A stretch of DNA of 64,000 nt from Mucor racemosus (GCA_027405735.1 JAPEHQ010000001.1:4216001-4280000); one strand, 5' to 3'. Positions 23,768 through 36,605 are shown, counted from the stretch's first letter. Made by a program: numbers and translations. The notes: a model not told the origin generated them from the letters alone.

Positions 23768-26700
23768 ATGGCTTCTTCAGTAACTCTACCACTAGTTGTC
23801 TGGCATAACTTTTCCAATCCAAACACAACATGCATCACAACAAGCTATCCTAATGTCTATGCTGGACAAAAGGATGGTCATATCTGGGTATACACGTTAT
23901 CTGAACAACAAGATATATCCACAATTCAGGTATTTTATTCACATGAAATCTAATATAAATAAAAACTAATATTATTTAAAGCATAAATTTTTACTTGTTG
24001 GCCATAAAAGTGCTATCGTTGCCTTGTGTGTAATTAAAACAGAAACAGACGCTTTATTAAAAACAGAAGATGTGCTTATAAGTGCTTCTGAAGATGGGTA
24101 CATATAAAACAATAATTTAAAATCATACCTATTTGATATTCATATCTTTTTTTTTTTTTTGTGTTAGTGAAATTGCGCGTTGGAATGCTTCAGACGGTCG
24201 TTGTCAAGCAGTAAATCCAACTGGATTTTATGGTATTCCGCGACTTTTAAAAGTATTTGCACAATTTTCAGATAGACATGTCTTTTGTTGTGGACAAGCA
24301 AATGAGATTACTATTTTAAATGCCACAACTTTAGAGGTTAAATCAGTAAATTTGTTGAATTATGTATTCTTTTTTAACGAAATGTTGTTAGGTTGTTCGA
24401 GTTTGGGGTGGTCATTCTAATTGGGTAACTTGCATGGATTTCTATGATCCAGGTAAACTTCCATATATATATATAATATATAAAACGCCCATCTCACATT
24501 TATTTATTATTTACATACATACACCTAAAGATACAAAACGTTCGAGGCTATTAACAGTGACAATCGATGGAAAACTCAACATTTGGGATTTTGATGCTAC
24601 AAAACATATTATATACAAAGATCAAACTATTCCAAATAGACCTTCAATATTGAATAATACGACTTCATTTGATTCTGCATTTAATCTGATTGGAAACCCA
24701 TCTATCCCTGGCATGTGTATGGCATTAACGAGCAAAAATGTCATGGTAATAGAATGAATTCTTGAATATTTAACATTTGATTATTAATCGTTTTTTATCA
24801 GATTTTATTAATGCAAAATACCGTATTTGTATCTCAATTTATAATTCCTGCTGAACCACAGACTAGTTGGGCTGGTGGTTCATTTTTTGGAAAAGATAGA
24901 TTTGTCATATGGACTCTTGTAAGCAATTACATTTCGAAAAAAAAAAAAAAAAAAAAAAAAAAGATAAACACTAATGCTTTATGGCATAGAATGGACAAAT
25001 TTTCGATTATATTTTACATCCTCCTGAAGCTGTCAAATCTGAATCAGTAGCTGATGGCGATGAAAAATTATGCTATAATGCTATATTAGTACGTACCTAT
25101 AGCTTCAGTGATAGTGAATCGAAACAAAGTGGAAATGTTATTACAGCAATATTATGCAAACCAGGAGAAGAAATAGATCAACTCTCGGCAATTACAGTTT
25201 CCAATCATCCAGAATCATCTGGATTTTCGATTGTGCCTTTATCATTTGACAAGGATGAACAGAATTCTGCGGATTATAGCACAGGTAGTCTTTAATAAGA
25301 TTGAACCTGAATCTGATGCTCATTATTACTATATTTTATAGACTCTAGTTTTGCAGATATTTGGCCTTTAGTCGAAAAGGGGGACCCAAAATTTGGAAAC
25401 ATTACAGCCACAGCACCTGTCAATTCTAATCATTTAGCAATAGGATACGGTATGTATTAATTGTATTAATTAATCCCATATCTAATCGATTATATATATA
25501 TAAAAGATTCTGGAAATATATGTGTCGTGCCATTGTCATTAGCTTTATTACATTTAACAGATATATCAAAACATATCGGAAAACGTGATGATGTTAGAGT
25601 TTTTGAACATGCTCACCATAGTGCAGTTACTTGTATGATTGTTCCTGAACATCATGTTTCAGGGCAACAATATCTTTTATCTGGTGGTCAAGATGGCGCT
25701 GTCAAAATATGGAACCTAATGTAAGGAGATTTTGTGGTAATATAGTGTAGTATCACTGAATAGCTTTTGGTTTTTAGCGATGGAAAATATGTAGCATCTT
25801 GTGCTGTACATTCAATGCCTGTAGAAGCTTTTATTGAGCCTGCAGAGCAAAAAGATACTCGTGTGAGAGGATGTATAGTGTCAATTGCAAAAGACAATTC
25901 CATAGCATTGATTTCTGTTGATTCCATGACCTGGTAAGCGTTGAATTATATACTATATCGATGATTCACTAAACCATATACAGTTTGTTCATTTTCCCTG
26001 GCAATCCATATCCATTAACAACCATTCAATGGAGAACTACAGAAGATTATCTTGTATTTGGATATAACGATGATAGTGTCTATGTTTGGCAGGTAAATTA
26101 CTAATAACGTATTTATTTAATTCAATTATCAACATACTATTATTAGATGCAAACTGCTCATTTGGATCGTGTATTACATGGAAAGAATGCTCGTGATGTT
26201 TTAGAGGATGATCGTTGGCCAAGCAATCATATTGCTACATCAATTACACAAAAATCAGGTGGCAATAACTCTAAGCAAACTGCAACAATAAGATCTATCG
26301 TGGCAAATGATAATGGTATTGAAATTTGTATTTTGTTTTCACTGATTTATACTAATCCATTCTCTAATTTAGCTTTGCATACGAAAACTAATTTTGCTCA
26401 AGTATTTACATTTAATATTCGACGTCTTGTTCATGATTTATATACAAGAGCATCGATATTGAATCAAGATGATTCTCAATTAACTCAAGATCCTTCTATT
26501 CATCCTATATTAAAAGCTTCCATGTCTTCATCTTCATTTGATGCAGTGGTCCCTGATATTCTCACGTTCAGACCCGATAAAGACGATCCTCTGGATGTTT
26601 CTGAAGACCAAAATATGGAAGACGAGACAGATGCGATTAAAAGAAGCTACAAAAGGAACGAAGACCAAAGACGAAAACGCATAGAATTAATTACAGCAGT

Positions 26701-28550
26701 TGTATCTACAATTGCTTCATGGAATATTAGCGAAGCATTTGAACAAATCTGTTGTAAATCATTGAATTTATCCAAGCAAGCAAGCCCAAATGTTAGCTTT
26801 GGATTGAAAGGGTAAGGCTATTTGACTCTTTATTAAATTCTCATGCTTAATAACTCCTGTTACATTCATAGTGCAAATGGTAATCTATCCATTCTTGCTC
26901 CTCTCAAAAGCGAAAGATTTGCTTGGACAATTTCCCCATCAATGACTGCAAACAGATTGCTTTCAATTGCACTATTAGCAAAAGCAATTATATTTATTGC
27001 AGGACAAGAAAGTAAAAGTTCAGATTTGATATCAGGATATGCCATGGCATTACCATTGATCATTGGTAAAGATTATTGTTTCCCATCATTATCATTATTA
27101 AGTAAATATTGGCAAGATCCATCTGGTAAGTTTTTCTTGCGTGTGTGTATCCTTGCATAATTTACTAAAAACACAATATATACAGCGAGATCATTGTTTT
27201 CCAGTGCAGTTACTGGACTTTCTAAAGATGATATTACTGCTCTTGTAGATTATTGGGAAGCATTCTGTAAGACATACACGCACTTTGATCTACTGAAAAT
27301 ACGCTAAAGCTAACATCCATATGTAGTACCTACTTCTAGTTCACCAGAAAACAGTGGCCCTCAAATGATGGCACGTGCATCGATTGTGCTTGGTATAATG
27401 GGATGTGATCAACCTCAAACACTATCTCCTCGTGTTCGTAAATCAACTGCACTCAGTCTTACCATCCTATTATCCGATGCCGAATTAGATGATTCTCGCC
27501 ATCATACAAATGCAGAAGGTGAGCAAACGTTATCTACTGGATCAATGGCAAGAACATTATCTTCTATGGAACTATTGAGTCAAGGATTTCAAACATGGGA
27601 AACATATATAAATGCAGCTGAAGTATTGAGAACTTTGTTTATGTATGCAACAGACCCACAACCAGTAATGGCTTTAGTCAGTCGTGGAGCTAAAACTGCT
27701 ATATTTCAAATTTCTGTTGCGAACATGCCACTTGTTATAAGTACGTTGACTTTTGATACCATGAATGCAAAGGCGTTGGATGATCGCTTAAGGTGTCTCA
27801 AAATAATTGGATCATTTATACGAAAAGAACCCATTTTATTGTTTTCGCATATTCATAGTGTAGTTGAAGCCGTGGTGAAAACTCTTGATCCAAATATTCC
27901 TCATATGAGAGAGACAATGCTTCAATCTGCTACATCTATTCTGCATGATTTAGTAAAAACGTATGTATAGTTGATTTTATTTTAAATGTATTTTTAATTG
28001 TGTTTTCCACTAGATATCCTTCGGTTGATTTTAGTAGTAGTGCACAAAAATTAGCAGTAGGTACATTGGAAGGCGCTTCAGTTGTATACGATCTACGTAC
28101 AGCGACTCGATCTGTAGTATTAGAAGGACACGTTGGTCCTGTATCTGTATTAGCATTTTCACCAGATGCTAAACTTATTGCTACTTGTTCCCTTATTGAT
28201 CAAAGCGTTCGTGTATGGTATACAAATATGAGTTTATTTGGCATGTTGACAAGCAGTTTATCGCAAGGATTGAGTTCCAATCATAATGCACAAAATATGA
28301 ATTCAAATACAACTATAAAGAATTCAACTTCTTCATCAACATCAGGAACACAAAAACCCTACAAGATATTTTCTTTTGCAATGCCAGATAGTAAGTGTGA
28401 AAATTCAGGTACATTAAAATGAAAGGTATTAAATATATACTAGATTCTTTAAATCCTACAGAGATCATCAAACAAGTTCGATTTGATTGGACTTCTTCTA
28501 AATGTGTCAAGCTATGTGTTCAGGATTTAGTCATGAGCTTCAATGTGTAG
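23768..28550 (+). CDS. WD40 protein, WDR7/Rabconnectin-3-beta-like
   Basis: I trace 18 exons and 17 short introns, giving a protein of about 1,250 aa. N-terminal WD repeats include AGQKDGHIWVYTL, LISASEDGEIARWN, RVWGGHSNWVTC, DGKLNIWDF and LLSGGQDGAVKIWNL; a long helical middle (about 26150-27960) follows, with another WD pair at the C-terminus (LEGHVGPVSVLAFSPDAKLI, SVRVWYTN). WD repeats at both ends around a helical centre is the layout of WDR7, the partner of DMXL1/2 in the Rabconnectin-3 complex that regulates V-ATPase assembly and vesicle acidification. The intron at 26316-26372 is 57 nt and lacks stops, so its retention would stay in frame. A run of over 20 A lies in the intron near 24939-24962. 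The stop is TAG at 28548. Confidence 0.88.
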
Positions 28551-29094
28551 AAAAAGAAAAAAAACCTTGGCAAAATACTGATGTATGGTGTATCACATAT
28601 TTTGAACGCCTATTGTAAATTTTTAATGAAAGGAGATAATCAGCATGTTTCCCTGTAGACAAGACCTAAATTTAACCAAATGAGCCAAATTGAGTTTATA
28701 TCAAACATCTAAAAATATATAATATTTCGATAAAAGGAAAAATAAATAAACGAACAATAGCAATTGATTATTGAATCAAGATTTTACATTGTACGTTAAT
28801 TATATACAATTTCGTTGTATAAAAATTAACATTTAGCTAATATTATGGTATGGTTTTAAAATCAAAAAATCACATTATTATACATTGGTTATTAGATAAA
28901 TTTCTTTTCTTAGTTCAAGTGTAACATGTAATATAAAAAAATGTATTGTGACATTAAACTTTAACTTGGAGACAAGAAGAACATCACCAATTATTGTCAT
29001 ATATAAATGATTTGTGCAAAATAAAAGGACATCCATCTCTTTTTTCCTATTTCTTTATATCACACAAAATTATATAAAATCACTACTAATAATA
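28551..29094. other. Intergenic with promoter of the secreted protein
   Basis: AT-rich 3' flank of the WDR7-like gene, then a TATA element at 29000-29008 before the next gene. No other gene is seen. Confidence 0.6.
29000..29008 (+). promoter_or_regulatory. TATA box of the secreted-protein gene
   Basis: TATATAAAT about 90 bp upstream of the ATG at 29095, followed by a C/T-rich leader. Confidence 0.5.
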
Positions 29095-30006
29095 ATGCTT
29101 GCTCGTTTTACATCTATCATTGCAACAATTGGCTTAATTGCAACTTCAGTAAATGCATCTGGCATGATTGCTCAAGTAGTTGATGCTTCTAATTTCTGTG
29201 TCTTTTTACCTCCCACTGATTCCACTGACCGCATCATTTCAAATACTGAATGGAATGCCAATGCTTTCTGTTTGGGTAGCACACCTAAAGCCGTTGGTGC
29301 TGAAACAATGCCATCTGGTTTCATTACATCTGCTCATTATGTTAAAACTGACCTTTACGTTCAAGTTACTGGTCAAATAGATTACTCAAAAGCCAATTTA
29401 GATGGTACTGATGAAGGCGGACAAATGGATATTAAGGCCCCTGTTGGTTCTTCTTGTGCTGGTTGGTCTTATTATGTCAATTTGATTGAACCTGTTTCAA
29501 ATACTTACTGTATGCGCTGTTGTGTAAGTTTAATTTGTTATAATTCGCTTCCCCCAAAAAAAAAACTAATTATATCATATATATACATATAGAACGATAC
29601 TGTAAGCTGTAATCGTGGTATCTCTGAAAAGGGTTGTGCTCACATTATTCCTGGTGATTACAGTGGACCTAGTGGTTCTGCTACAACCACTGCTGCTGCT
29701 GCCTCCTCTACTACTGCTGCCTCATCTTCAACTGCAGCTTCTTCATCTTCAGCATCACCTTCTGTTGTTTCATCCTCTTCTTCTGCTGCTTCATCCTCTG
29801 CTGCTTCATCCTCTGCTGCCTCTTCTTCCTCTCCTGCTGCTTCATCTGCTTCCTCATCCTCATCCTCGGCTTCTTCATCCAGCGCATCTCCTACAACTAC
29901 TGACGGTAATGTATCTGAGCAATCTGTCAACGCCGCAGGTCTCAACAAGCCTTTATCATTGGTTGTTGGTGCTAGTATCTTGATTTCTGCTGCCATGATG
30001 GCTTAA
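29095..30006 (+). CDS. Secreted, probably GPI-anchored Ser/Ala-rich protein
   Basis: Two exons (29095-29523, 29593-30006) encode 280 aa. A signal peptide is visible (MLARFTSIIATIGLIATSVN, cleavage near A-S-G). The folded part (residues about 22-165) has paired Cys and motifs NFCVFLPP, SGFITSAHYVKTDLYVQVTG, GGQMDIKAPVGSSCAGW and YCMRCC, which resemble a fungal secreted family often annotated as macrofage-activating glycoprotein. A stalk of about 80 Ser/Ala/Thr residues follows, then a hydrophobic C-terminus (LSLVVGASILISAAMMA) without basic tail, as in GPI-anchor signals. It is therefore likely a cell-wall or plasma-membrane surface protein with an O-glycosylated stalk. Biochemical function is unknown. 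Confidence 0.8.
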
Positions 30007-31249
30007 GAAAAACAAGAAATCAAATATAGATAACTATAGTGTATAAGCTCCATCCAAACTTTAATTTTTATTTTAATACAATTTTATACCATTAAATCAT
30101 TAATAATTTACATCTAATGCTATATATGATATTATTGCCTTTTTCCAAAATGCACAATTTTTTGTGAATATACTTTCTAAAATTATTGATGGGATTACCT
30201 TCACATGAATGTGTTTTGTATTATACGAAAACTCACAAACTGCTTGAATGATGGTTATACATGGAAAAAAAAAAGGTGATAATATTACCAATTGAGTAAG
30301 TGTTACTAAATTGTTGTACAACCTTGGGATTCGAATGCAATTTCTCACCTCTTTTTACATAATCTCTTTCCATAAAAAGATGCAAAAATTAGAGATTGCT
30401 GACTGAAAATAGGGCAGAAACTCTATTTAAAGGAATCTTGGATATATATACAGGTATATTTATAAATACACTTATAAAATGTTTGATTATGTATGTAATA
30501 AATCCGAAATCATGCTAAATCAAAGATCGAATCACTTCTCGATTGAGAACAAATTACATGCTGTATTACTTGAAAAGCTTTATTATCACTATCGTGTATT
30601 CGTCATGTGTAATTGATAAGCACTCAAGAAGAATTGTTTCTTTGTATACTCATTATAAAATTCCTTTTTTTATTATTATTATTATTTTGATTTCACAGCT
30701 CGAATGATAACAAATTTACTCTAGATGTTGGTAACTTTATTTGCGAAACAGTAAACTTCTACATTCGTCCTTCTTGCTTATCGGCAAAGTAATGTACTAT
30801 ATATTTAACAGTTCTGCCATCCAGAATGTTCAGGTAAATGAAAAAAAAAATTTTTTTTTAATAAAACTAGGCTAGTAAATAAAATAAAAGTAAAAATCAG
30901 AGGCTTTTAATTCGATTTTGCTGAATTTTGAAAAAAAGAAATCATTAGAAAGTTATATACTGTATTAGCAACAAAATGCATACCAAGTTGAGATTGGTTA
31001 TCGGATAACTTAGGGAATTATCATAACGGGGCTGTTTTTACTAATTCAAATACTCTATTCCATTATTTAGGCTTCACAATCACTTGATTAAATAAATAAA
31101 ATATCTTAAAGTCTATTATTTATCTTTGAACTTATTTTTTAAGCAAATGGATTGTTTTAAAATTTACTGTTTGAGCTATGTTCTATCCAAAGAAGCTTGT
31201 TTTACATATTTGGAAAACCAATTGACCTCAGTTTTCTAGCGACTTGGCA
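30007..31249. other. Intergenic, AT-rich
   Basis: No supported gene. Contains TATT microsatellite (30665-30690) and homopolymers. The open frame on the minus strand near 30100-30348 lacks any family signal. Confidence 0.55.
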
Positions 31250-33260
31250 AATGCACAACACTTTATGCTACCCATTCCTAAATTTATTTTAAATCTCACG
31301 AAAAACTCAAAAATAGGTAGAGTTTACTGCTTTTTCCTTGAAAACTGGGTCCCATTTTTCATCCCTATTCTACTTTTTTTTTCATTAAATAACACCAGGA
31401 AAAAATTATATGCCAATGTACCTGAGATGTTTAACTTTAACCCAAAAATGAGTATCCGGAAATATCCTACTTTTTGCAGATGGTATTAATTTTTCAATGC
31501 TAATGTTTCAGATTTTTACGCGTATTCCACTGCTAATAATTGAAAACTTTGAGGCTTCATATCTCTACAAAAAATTAAGCTACACGAACATCTTTTAATA
31601 ATAAAACTTACTTGTTTTAAAGTGCTCTATAACATATTTAAGTATAAAAAAATTCTGAGCACTTTTATTTTTTTTTCATTTTTTTGACATTTTTGTAGTA
31701 GATTTCAAAATATTTGTTATATTGAGCAGCATTCTTTTTTGCATTCATAACATTAAGCTCGTTGAGCTCTCTTGGACCCAATTTAGGTTTTTTCAAAATA
31801 TTGATTTTTCGTAGAGATATCCTCAAAAATGTGTACAAAAAGATACCATAATTTCTAACCTCGATTTTTCCTTTATATACCCTTATCCCAAATTCTGAAT
31901 TTGAAAAATAATTGACAAAAATCATATTTTCTCCATGAAAAATGCAGATAGGAGGTTCATCAATGACTCGATCGATAGATAATAACTTTCTACATTGTAT
32001 CCATTATTTATATTTGAAATGTATTTATAAAAAGTGATGCGTATCTTCAAAAAACCTCCAAAATTTCAATCGTATTTTACACAAAATTTAACGTGAAACA
32101 TTTGTTTAACTTTTATTTAGATAGATGCAGAATCCAAAACTGTACAAAAACTATTTAATACACTAGGTGGACTTACTTTGCAGTTCATGAGCATTTAAAC
32201 AATTTTGTGTTTTGGATGATTTTTCGATCGTTTTTTACAAATAAAATTTTCAACTCAGTTGGAACAGACTGTAGGCTGTAACGTCAATTATTGTTCTGGT
32301 TATCTCGACCAAAAATTAATATTTTCCATTGAAACAAAAAATGCAGAATAGCTTTCAGTTGGATCTATCTAGTGAATACAAAATATTACTTAACACTACC
32401 CCATTTAGATGTTCAATTTTTTAGAATTGATCTTAGGTCAACTTTAGTTCAGCGTTGTTATTAAGCCAATGTATTTATATTCTGGTATCAATGCTTCTAT
32501 TTTCAGACAAACATAATGGCCTACAGAGGGAAAATGCACCATTTTTAAAGGTTTAACGTAGTTCGACTCAATATTGGGCGAAAACATTCGAAAACTATCC
32601 GAAAACTATCCGAAAACTATCTGAAACGTACTTTTTACAGCCGTAAAAAACCGACAACGAAAACCTTATCTCGGCTCGATTCTAATGATTCCAACTTTAC
32701 ATGCATGAGAGTAAGTATACATCTTCGACTCTATGATCTCAAAGGGAAACTTTCATAACCTACTGTGTGTTGAGGAAATCATGACCAAAATGCACCTATA
32801 GCTTACTGCGCATTTTTATTGGCAACAATAAAAAATACAATCTCCATAAATACTGACCCAAACAATCTGCCACTCTATATGGATATAGGTATGAATAGTA
32901 CTGCAAGTATTTTGCATACCACCAGCTTCCATGAGTGCTTGTGCATTCGATAAATGTGAACAACAGATTTGTTACCTGCTTTTTACAACTATGAAGGTCA
33001 GTAAACATACCAGTTCCCGCCGAATATGCATTCAAACGAGCTCCCGTTGCAAAGGTAGGTACCTCTAATGTTGATCCACAGAGCTGAAAAAAGTTCAGCC
33101 TCACCAAGTTGCTCTAAAAATGAGGAAATGAAAACGCGTACCTTTTTAAACTATTTTGTATGAGTTGTTCCTGATATTATTTGAAAAATTTTATAAAATT
33201 AAATAATGGTTTGAAATTAAATTTTAAAGCTATACCCTACACTTAATAAGCAGTAGATAT
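31250..33260 (-). repeat. Dispersed repeat R, copy B (longest)
   Basis: About 2 kb in minus orientation; the most complete copy in the window. Over the 86-codon frame (31665-31925) and its flanks it is almost identical to copy C, which lies inverted about 13 kb away. At its 5' end (minus strand) a frame of about 100 codons (32796-33107) contains an LCGSTLEVPTFATGARL segment that aligns with a CQFCGLTLDVPTAATEAHL segment in copy E. A tandem array of an 11-12-bp unit (AAAACTATCCG) lies at 32589-32625, matching the position of a similar CAGATGGTTTT array in E. Confidence 0.85.
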
Positions 33261-33937
33261 ATAAATAATATATCTATATCTTGACTTCATTAGCAATCAA
33301 CTGTTTTTGAAGGAGTATAGTATACTTTTATGCAAAAAATCTCTCTTCCTCCGCTTAAAAAAAACGCAACTGGAAAAATGCTCGTAATTGATGAATATTG
33401 ATCCAAATGGACCGAAAATTTCAAAATATATACTGAAGATGTGTAGTATCCATAATTAAACTTTCATAATTCATTAATTTGCTGGTTAGATTATGAATTG
33501 CATTTTAAAAAATGCCCTGAAAACGAACTGGCGGTCCAAACGTTGATAAAATGATTATATCAAACACAGCCCTAATTTAAATATCCATCATCCGAAAATA
33601 ATCATGTCATGATATACCATGAATGATAAATAAATTAATAATAGTATGGCATAATTTATTGATTTAAATAATAATTTATCAATCGAGAGTGCTGCTATAT
33701 GTAAAAGTGGACACAAAAATGACGCATGACAGATTTATCTAAATGTATGTAGCATATTTAGTGTAACACATTAGCTTAGAAAAGGCACAGGCGTTAAGCT
33801 ATACGCAAAAAAAAAAAATTCTATTACTTCCATGAATAGCATCAGTAATTCAAGTGTTTAATGGTATGATTGATCTATAACGTGTGAACGTGGAGGGTCA
33901 GAGAGGGGGGGGGGAGAGGATTTATATGTACTATTAA
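33261..33937. other. Intergenic
   Basis: AT-rich with no supported gene. A G-run lies near 33905-33917, just past the stop of the minus-strand membrane protein. Confidence 0.55.
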
Positions 33938-34600
33938 CTAGTAAGTTACTTGGTCATGATGTTGAATAACGGAAGGCATGCCGCTATGAACAAACGCCAG
34001 AAATCTTTTTTGAGTAATATCCAATTGCTGTTGACAATAGTCTATGGTAATATCAATGGGATCAGGTATCGACCTCAAACATTTGATTTGTGCAGCTAAT
34101 GTTTCTTTTGAAAACATCCTACATAACGACTTGTTCCCATCCGATGTTGTGGTTAAATAAAGGCCTCTTTTCGAGCAATCAAAGTTGGCAAGATCATTTG
34201 AAAATAATGGCACGGTATTCATGGCTAGATGATACCATAAAGTTTTGTTGGTATACACGGATACAACATCATCTTCCAGTAACATGACCAACATGGTCTT
34301 GCTATGCTCCATGAAATGTTCCAATTCTTGTATATATTTTTCTTTGTAAATTTCTTCTAACGATCCCTCAGTAGAAGCATTATTTCCAAGTGATATCTTT
34401 GCCTGTGGAAAATGGTTTTGTAAAACCTGAGTATTTCTTTGTCCATCCTTGGTTAAAATGACAACAGATATTCTTTGTGAAACCAACTGCTCTACATTTA
34501 AATTTGTTTCATACAACATTGAGAATAAAGTAAATGTAAATCCTATTACTATGATGGTTGCAAGAACAAGTATTTGCCTAGGCCTGTATTGTCGAAACAT
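33938..34600 (-). CDS. Type II membrane protein, PGAP4-like glycosyltransferase (tentative)
   Basis: A single exon encodes 220 aa. A short basic N-terminus (MFRQYRPRQ) is followed by one membrane anchor (ILVLATIIVIGFTFTLFSML, residues 9-28), giving a type II Golgi/ER topology. The lumenal part holds VVILTKDGQ, an acidic motif MLLEDDVVSVYTN (EDD, a possible metal/nucleotide-sugar site) and a terminal PSVIQHHDQ. The combination of a single anchor, EDD and a terminal P-S-x-x-Q-H is reminiscent of PGAP4-type GPI-GalNAc transferases, but the protein is shorter than those. It is divergent from Cbf5 with 292 bp between starts. Confidence in the coding call is good; the enzyme class is an inference. 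Confidence 0.6.
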   Translation of the reverse strand: MFRQYRPRQILVLATIIVIGFTFTLFSMLYETNLNVEQLVSQRISVVILTKDGQRNTQVLQNHFPQAKISLGNNASTEGSLEEIYKEKYIQELEHFMEHSKTMLVMLLEDDVVSVYTNKTLWYHLAMNTVPLFSNDLANFDCSKRGLYLTTTSDGNKSLCRMFSKETLAAQIKCLRSIPDPIDITIDYCQQQLDITQKRFLAFVHSGMPSVIQHHDQVTY

Positions 34601-34892
34601 TTGTTAATGAAATCAAGAAGCATTGGAATAGTGAATTCACAACTGCAACATTCATATGTTGATTTAGGAGTAACCTGAATTAAAACTCATTTTGTAAATC
34701 CCAAATCCTTTCCAATAATGTACTCTGCCTCCTTGAAAGGATAATCAAACAGCAAACAGTCCTTGGTGGCTTTTTTTTTCTTGCTTTTTTTCCGGCCATT
34801 CACTTGATATACACTCGAAAAAAAGTCTGCCTGTCAAATTTTTTCTCTCTCTCTTCAACCTTTGTTCTTTTTAACATAACAGAATAACAACA

Positions 34893-36605
34893 ATGGCCGA
34901 TAAATCAGTTATTAAGCCTACTGCTTCAGCTCCTGCTATCGATACTTCTAGCTGGCCTCTTCTTTTGAAGGTAATTTGATTTGAAAAATCTCGACATTTT
35001 GAGCCAAAATGTATATTGACAAATTTTTCAAAAAAAAAATTATAGAATTACGATCAGTTGAATGTTCGTACCGGTCATTATACTCCCATTCCCAGTGGTT
35101 GTTCTCCCTTGAAGCGTCCTCTTGATGAATATGTTCGTTATGGTGTTATCAATCTTGATAAGGTGAGTTGGTTGACATGATAATTATTTTTTCATGTGGC
35201 TCATATTTTATAATTTTAATTAGCCTGCAAACCCTTCTTCTCATGAAGTTGTTGCTTGGATTAAGCGTATTCTTCGTGTTGAAAAGACTGGTCACTCTGG
35301 TACCCTTGATCCTAAGGTTACTGGTGGTTTAATTGTTTGTGTTGACAGAGCCACTCGTTTGGTCAAGTCTCAACAAGGTGCTGGTAAGGAGTACGTTTGT
35401 ATTCTCCGTCTTCATGATGCCATTGATGGTGAAAAGAAGTTGTCTCAAGTAATGTATAGATTTTGCTCAAGATTATTTTGAAATATTAATGATTTTATTA
35501 TTATTAGGCTATTGAAACTTTGACCGGTGCTCTCTTCCAACGTCCCCCTCTTATTTCCGCTGTTAAGCGTCAATTGCGTGTTCGTACTATCCATGAAAGC
35601 AAGTTGCTTGAATTCGATAACGACCGTCATCTTGCCGTCTTCTGGGCTTCTTGTGAAGCCGGTACTTATATGCGTACTCTCTGTGTCCATTTAGGTCTTT
35701 TGCTCGGTGTTGGTGGTCATATGCAAGAACTTCGTCGTGTTCGTTCCGGTACTACATCCGAGAATGTAAGTTTAAAATATATGCATTTGTTGCTATGATA
35801 ACAGAAATTAGTTGCCATGGTAACCAGGCTGTCAGATCAGAAAATTAATATTTTATTTATTATTTAGGATGAAATTGTTACTATGCATGATGTTTTGGAT
35901 GCCCAATGGTTGTACGATAACACTAAGGATGAAACCTACCTCCGTCGTGTCGTTCGTCCTTTGGAAGCTCTTTTGACCAACTATAAGCGTGTTGTTGTCA
36001 AGGATAGTGCTGTCAATGCCCTTTGTTATGGTGCTAAGCTTATGCTTCCTGGTCTCTTGCGTTTCGAGAGCGGTATCGAGATTAATGATGAAATTGTTTT
36101 GATGACTACCAAGGGTGAAGCTATTGCTCTTGCTTATGCACAAATGACCACTGCTGTTATGGCTACTTGTGATCATGGTGTTGTTGCCAAGGTCAAGCGT
36201 GTTATTATGGAGCGTGATACATATCCTCGTAGATGGGGTATGGGTCCCGTTGCTCTTGCCAAGAAGAAGCTCAAGACTGAGGGTAAGCTCGATAAATATG
36301 GTCGTATTACTGAAGAGACACCTGCTGTCTGGAAATCAGCTTATGTTGATTATGCCAACAATGCCGATGGTAAGCAACCCGAACCCGTTTTCGGTACTAC
36401 CTCAGAATCTATTGTTGCTGCTGCTGGTATGGCTCCCAAGATTACAGTTCTTGATGTTGCTGCCAAGGACAGTGCTCCTGCTAAGCGTACTCGTGAAGAA
36501 GAAGCCACCGAAGAGACTGAATCTAAGAAGTCAAAGAAGGAGAAGAAGGAGAAGAAGGATAAAAAGGAAAAGAAGGAGAAGAAGGAGAAGAAGAGTAAGG
36601 CTTAA
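34893..36605 (+). CDS. CBF5: Dyskerin/Cbf5, H/ACA snoRNP pseudouridine synthase
   Basis: Five exons (34893-34970, 35046-35162, 35224-35448, 35508-35765, 35868-36605) encode 471 aa. It is the catalytic subunit of nucleolar H/ACA RNPs that pseudouridylate rRNA and snRNA and support telomerase RNA. The TruB-type catalytic loop [16 protein letters not shown] places the Asp at residue 94. [17 protein letters not shown] and [15 protein letters not shown] are family motifs; a PUA domain ([20 protein letters not shown] onward) lies at about residues 265-345. The C-terminal tail is almost pure Lys/Glu ([14 protein letters not shown]), as in fungal Cbf5. Its codon bias resembles actin's, suggesting high expression. 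Intron 4 contains two X-box-like motifs. Confidence 0.98.
35811..35824 (+). promoter_or_regulatory. X-box-like (RFX) motif in CBF5 intron 4
   Basis: GTTGCCATGGTAAC fits the RFX consensus GTNRCC-(0-3)-RGYAAC exactly. A related GTTGCTATGATAAC lies 22 bp upstream at 35789-35802. Match by motif only; whether an RFX factor binds is unknown. Confidence 0.35.

Noticed and set aside
29615..29996. Leu/Pro-rich (+) and Glu/Ala-rich (-) frames over the secreted-protein stalk
   Set aside because: Both are alternate readings of the Ser/Ala codon repeat.
30300..30350. TTCGAATCCC-like tRNA B-box on the minus strand
   Set aside because: No A-box or cloverleaf can be formed around it.
35766..35867. C/D-box snoRNA in CBF5 intron 4
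   Set aside because: ATGATAA and CTGT-like boxes are present but only about 40 nt apart and the D box is imperfect. The X-box reading explains the sequence better.
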